Shown one piece after another: positions 62,626 through 64,000 of a stretch of DNA of 64,000 nt. The stretch spans positions 1 to 64,000 of the forward strand of contig DAIRGA010000014.1 of NCBI GenBank assembly GCA_036794825.1, written 5' to 3'. The position numbers and the translations under genes are program-made. Numbering within the stretch: the stretch's first letter is position 1; every line of letters begins with the position of its first letter. Below the pieces are notes generated by a model that worked only from the letters and a program-made list of their open reading frames with translations, made no database searches and was not told where the DNA came from. The stretch comes from RZYY01 sp036794825. GTDB lineage: Bacteria; Bacteroidota; Bacteroidia; Bacteroidales; 4484-276.

Positions 62626-64000
62626 TTAATGTGGCATAAATATGGGGCCGTCGGGGCCAAGCGGCAATCCGGTGAGCATCCAGACCACCAGTAGGAGCGT
62701 CCAGAAAATGGTTAACAGAAGGGAATAGGGGATCATGGTGGAGATAATGGTTCCGATGCCATATTTTTCGTCATATTTCTGGGCAAAAGTTACAATGAGT
62801 GCAAAATAGCTCATCATGGGAGTGATCAGGTTGGTAACAGAATCGCCGATACGGAAGGCTGCCTGCGTAAGGCCTGGGTGGTAAGGAGGATCAATAAGCA
62901 TTAGCATCGGGATGAAAACCGGCGCCATGATAGCCCATTTGGCCGATGCTGAGCCCATAAACAGGTTGATAAAGGCCGACAAAAGAACGAAACCCACAAT
63001 CAGCGGGATACCTGTAAGTCCGACTTCCTGCAGTCCATTGGCGCCTTTGATGGCAAAAATGATCCCAAGATTGCTGTAGTTGAAAAAGTAAACAAACTGT
63101 GCTGCAAAAAATACCAGCACGATGTAACCCGCCATACCACTCATTGCCTTGGTGATGTGTTTCACCACGTCCTTGTCGTTGCTTATCGTTCCGGTTATCA
63201 GGCCGTATATCAGGCCGGGGATGAAAAAGAAGATGAGAATACCTACAATGATCCCGTCGAAAAACGGGGAGTTCATCAGGTCGCCGGTTTCAGGATTCCT
63301 GAAAATTCCGTTGGATGGCACGACAGTGAGAGCAATCAGGGCAATAGTGATCAACATGCTGTAGCCTGCCCAGCGCAAACCTTTCTTTTCGAGTGAGGTA
63401 AGTTTTTCGATAGGTAGTCTGGGAGCGCTGCCCTGGTAAGTTCCCAGTCTGGGTTCAACGATCTTTTCAGTTACCCAGGTTCCTGTAATTATAACCACAA
63501 AAGATGAGATGAACATGAAATAATAATTCACAGCAGGATTAACAGTAACATCGGGTCTGATAATCTGTGCAGCGGTTTCCGAAATTCCGGCCAGCACGGG
63601 GTCAATCGAGCCAATAAAAAAGTTAGATCCAAAGCCACCGCTAACGCCAAGAAAAGCAGCTGCCAGCCCGGCTATGGGATGGCGTCCCAATGCATGAAAT
63701 ATCAATGCTCCGAGTGGGATCAGAACAACATAACCGGCTTCGCTGGCCAGATGCGAAATGATGCCCGCAGTTACGAGCGATGCTGTGATGAGTTTTGGAG
63801 GTGATTTTAGTACCAGCGCCCTGATCATCAGGGTAAATAATCCCGAACCCTCTGCCACGCCAATACCTACCATCACCACCAGAACATAACCAAGTGGCGG
63901 AAAGAGCAGAAAATTAGGGAGCAGATTGGAATACATCCAGCGTATGCCATCGGCACTGATCAGATTTCTGGCTTCAATCATGGCTCCGGTTACGGGATGC
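62626..64000 (-). CDS. AbgT family transporter, partial (N terminus outside the window)
   Basis: At least 458 residues are present; the frame remains open past an in-frame ATG at 63981 to the window end, and full-length AbgT proteins are about 500 or more. Membrane helices are spread along the whole length. NFLLFPPLGYVLVVMVGIG, the GGFGSNFFIGSIDP stretch (the family's Asn/Asp re-entrant region), GSASAKWAIMAPVFIPML and RIGDSVTNLITPMMSYF are typical. AbgT members import p-aminobenzoyl-glutamate or export antimetabolites such as sulphonamides, driven by ion gradients. The substrate here is not known. Confidence 0.9.
   Translation of the reverse strand, partial: HPVTGAMIEARNLISADGIRWMYSNLLPNFLLFPPLGYVLVVMVGIGVAEGSGLFTLMIRALVLKSPPKLITASLVTAGIISHLASEAGYVVLIPLGALIFHALGRHPIAGLAAAFLGVSGGFGSNFFIGSIDPVLAGISETAAQIIRPDVTVNPAVNYYFMFISSFVVIITGTWVTEKIVEPRLGTYQGSAPRLPIEKLTSLEKKGLRWAGYSMLITIALIALTVVPSNGIFRNPETGDLMNSPFFDGIIVGILIFFFIPGLIYGLITGTISNDKDVVKHITKAMSGMAGYIVLVFFAAQFVYFFNYSNLGIIFAIKGANGLQEVGLTGIPLIVGFVLLSAFINLFMGSASAKWAIMAPVFIPMLMLIDPPYHPGLTQAAFRIGDSVTNLITPMMSYFALIVTFAQKYDEKYGIGTIISTMIPYSLLLTIFWTLLLVVWMLTGLPLGPDGPIFMPH

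Noticed and set aside
1..64000. tRNA, rRNA, CRISPR arrays, insertion sequences, prophage or integrase genes
   Set aside because: Looked for by eye in all intergenic stretches and among the proteins; none could be supported. A covariance-model search would settle small RNAs.

Overview
The window looks like chromosomal DNA of an anaerobic or facultatively anaerobic member of the Bacteroidetes (Bacteroidota, class Bacteroidia or a close relative). The grounds are two proteins with C-terminal type IX secretion (Por) tails, a GH97 glycosidase, a TonB-dependent receptor with a CarboxypepD_reg-like N-terminal domain, the SagB-type nitroreductase, DUF3109 and DUF6132 families, short leaders, and repeated promoter-like TAnnTTTG boxes, in a few cases with an upstream TTTG/TTG at the spacing expected for Bacteroidetes sigma-70. 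I saw no rRNA or tRNA gene, CRISPR array, insertion sequence or prophage.

Layout. 0.1-7 kb: a FemAB/GNAT-like acyltransferase, a fatty-acid desaturase, wecB plus a saccharopine-dehydrogenase-like reductase, DUF4342, an exported nitroreductase, and pyrBI (aspartate carbamoyltransferase) behind what looks like a terminator/attenuator leader. 7-18 kb: DUF3109, then a minus-strand run S41 protease - fabG - vWA membrane protein - Ste24-like protease, then rmuC and mutS2 on the plus strand. 18-23 kb: a thioredoxin with a CHPC centre, DUF6132, YjbR, a GH97 enzyme of probable retaining type, and nrfHA for nitrite ammonification. 23.5-28.7 kb: a complete hpdBCA operon for 4-hydroxyphenylacetate decarboxylase (p-cresol formation), followed by a TlpA-like lipoprotein that has lost one active-site cysteine.

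28.8-38.3 kb is a coherent exported locus: three calcineurin-like phosphoesterases, a TonB-dependent receptor, an exported family I inorganic pyrophosphatase and a beta-propeller protein. I infer scavenging of phosphate esters. 38.5-42 kb is a run of uncharacterised exported and membrane proteins plus a flavodoxin. 42-45 kb holds lpxH, a short-chain dehydrogenase and a DUF4143 ATPase with 32-bp direct repeats in front of it.

45-51 kb carries the most unusual gene: a single 1,731-residue reading frame joining an SLC12-type cation-chloride cotransporter to a long helical region and a C-terminal P-loop ATPase with a winged-helix-like end, directly followed by an MscS-type channel gene. This suggests an osmotic or ion-homeostasis unit in which transport is coupled to an ATPase module. 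51.5-57 kb: a secreted CotH-kinase protein with three lamin-tail repeats at an exact 432-bp period and a Por tail, an Old Yellow Enzyme, and another Por-tail protein. 57-64 kb: an AI-2E-family transporter, a THUMP-domain RNA methyltransferase, the DUF177-rpmF-plsX-fabH operon, and an AbgT-family transporter cut by the window end.

The two leading observations are the SLC12-ATPase fusion and the hpdBCA operon. The pyrBI leader, the phosphoesterase/TonB locus and the CotH/lamin-tail protein come next.
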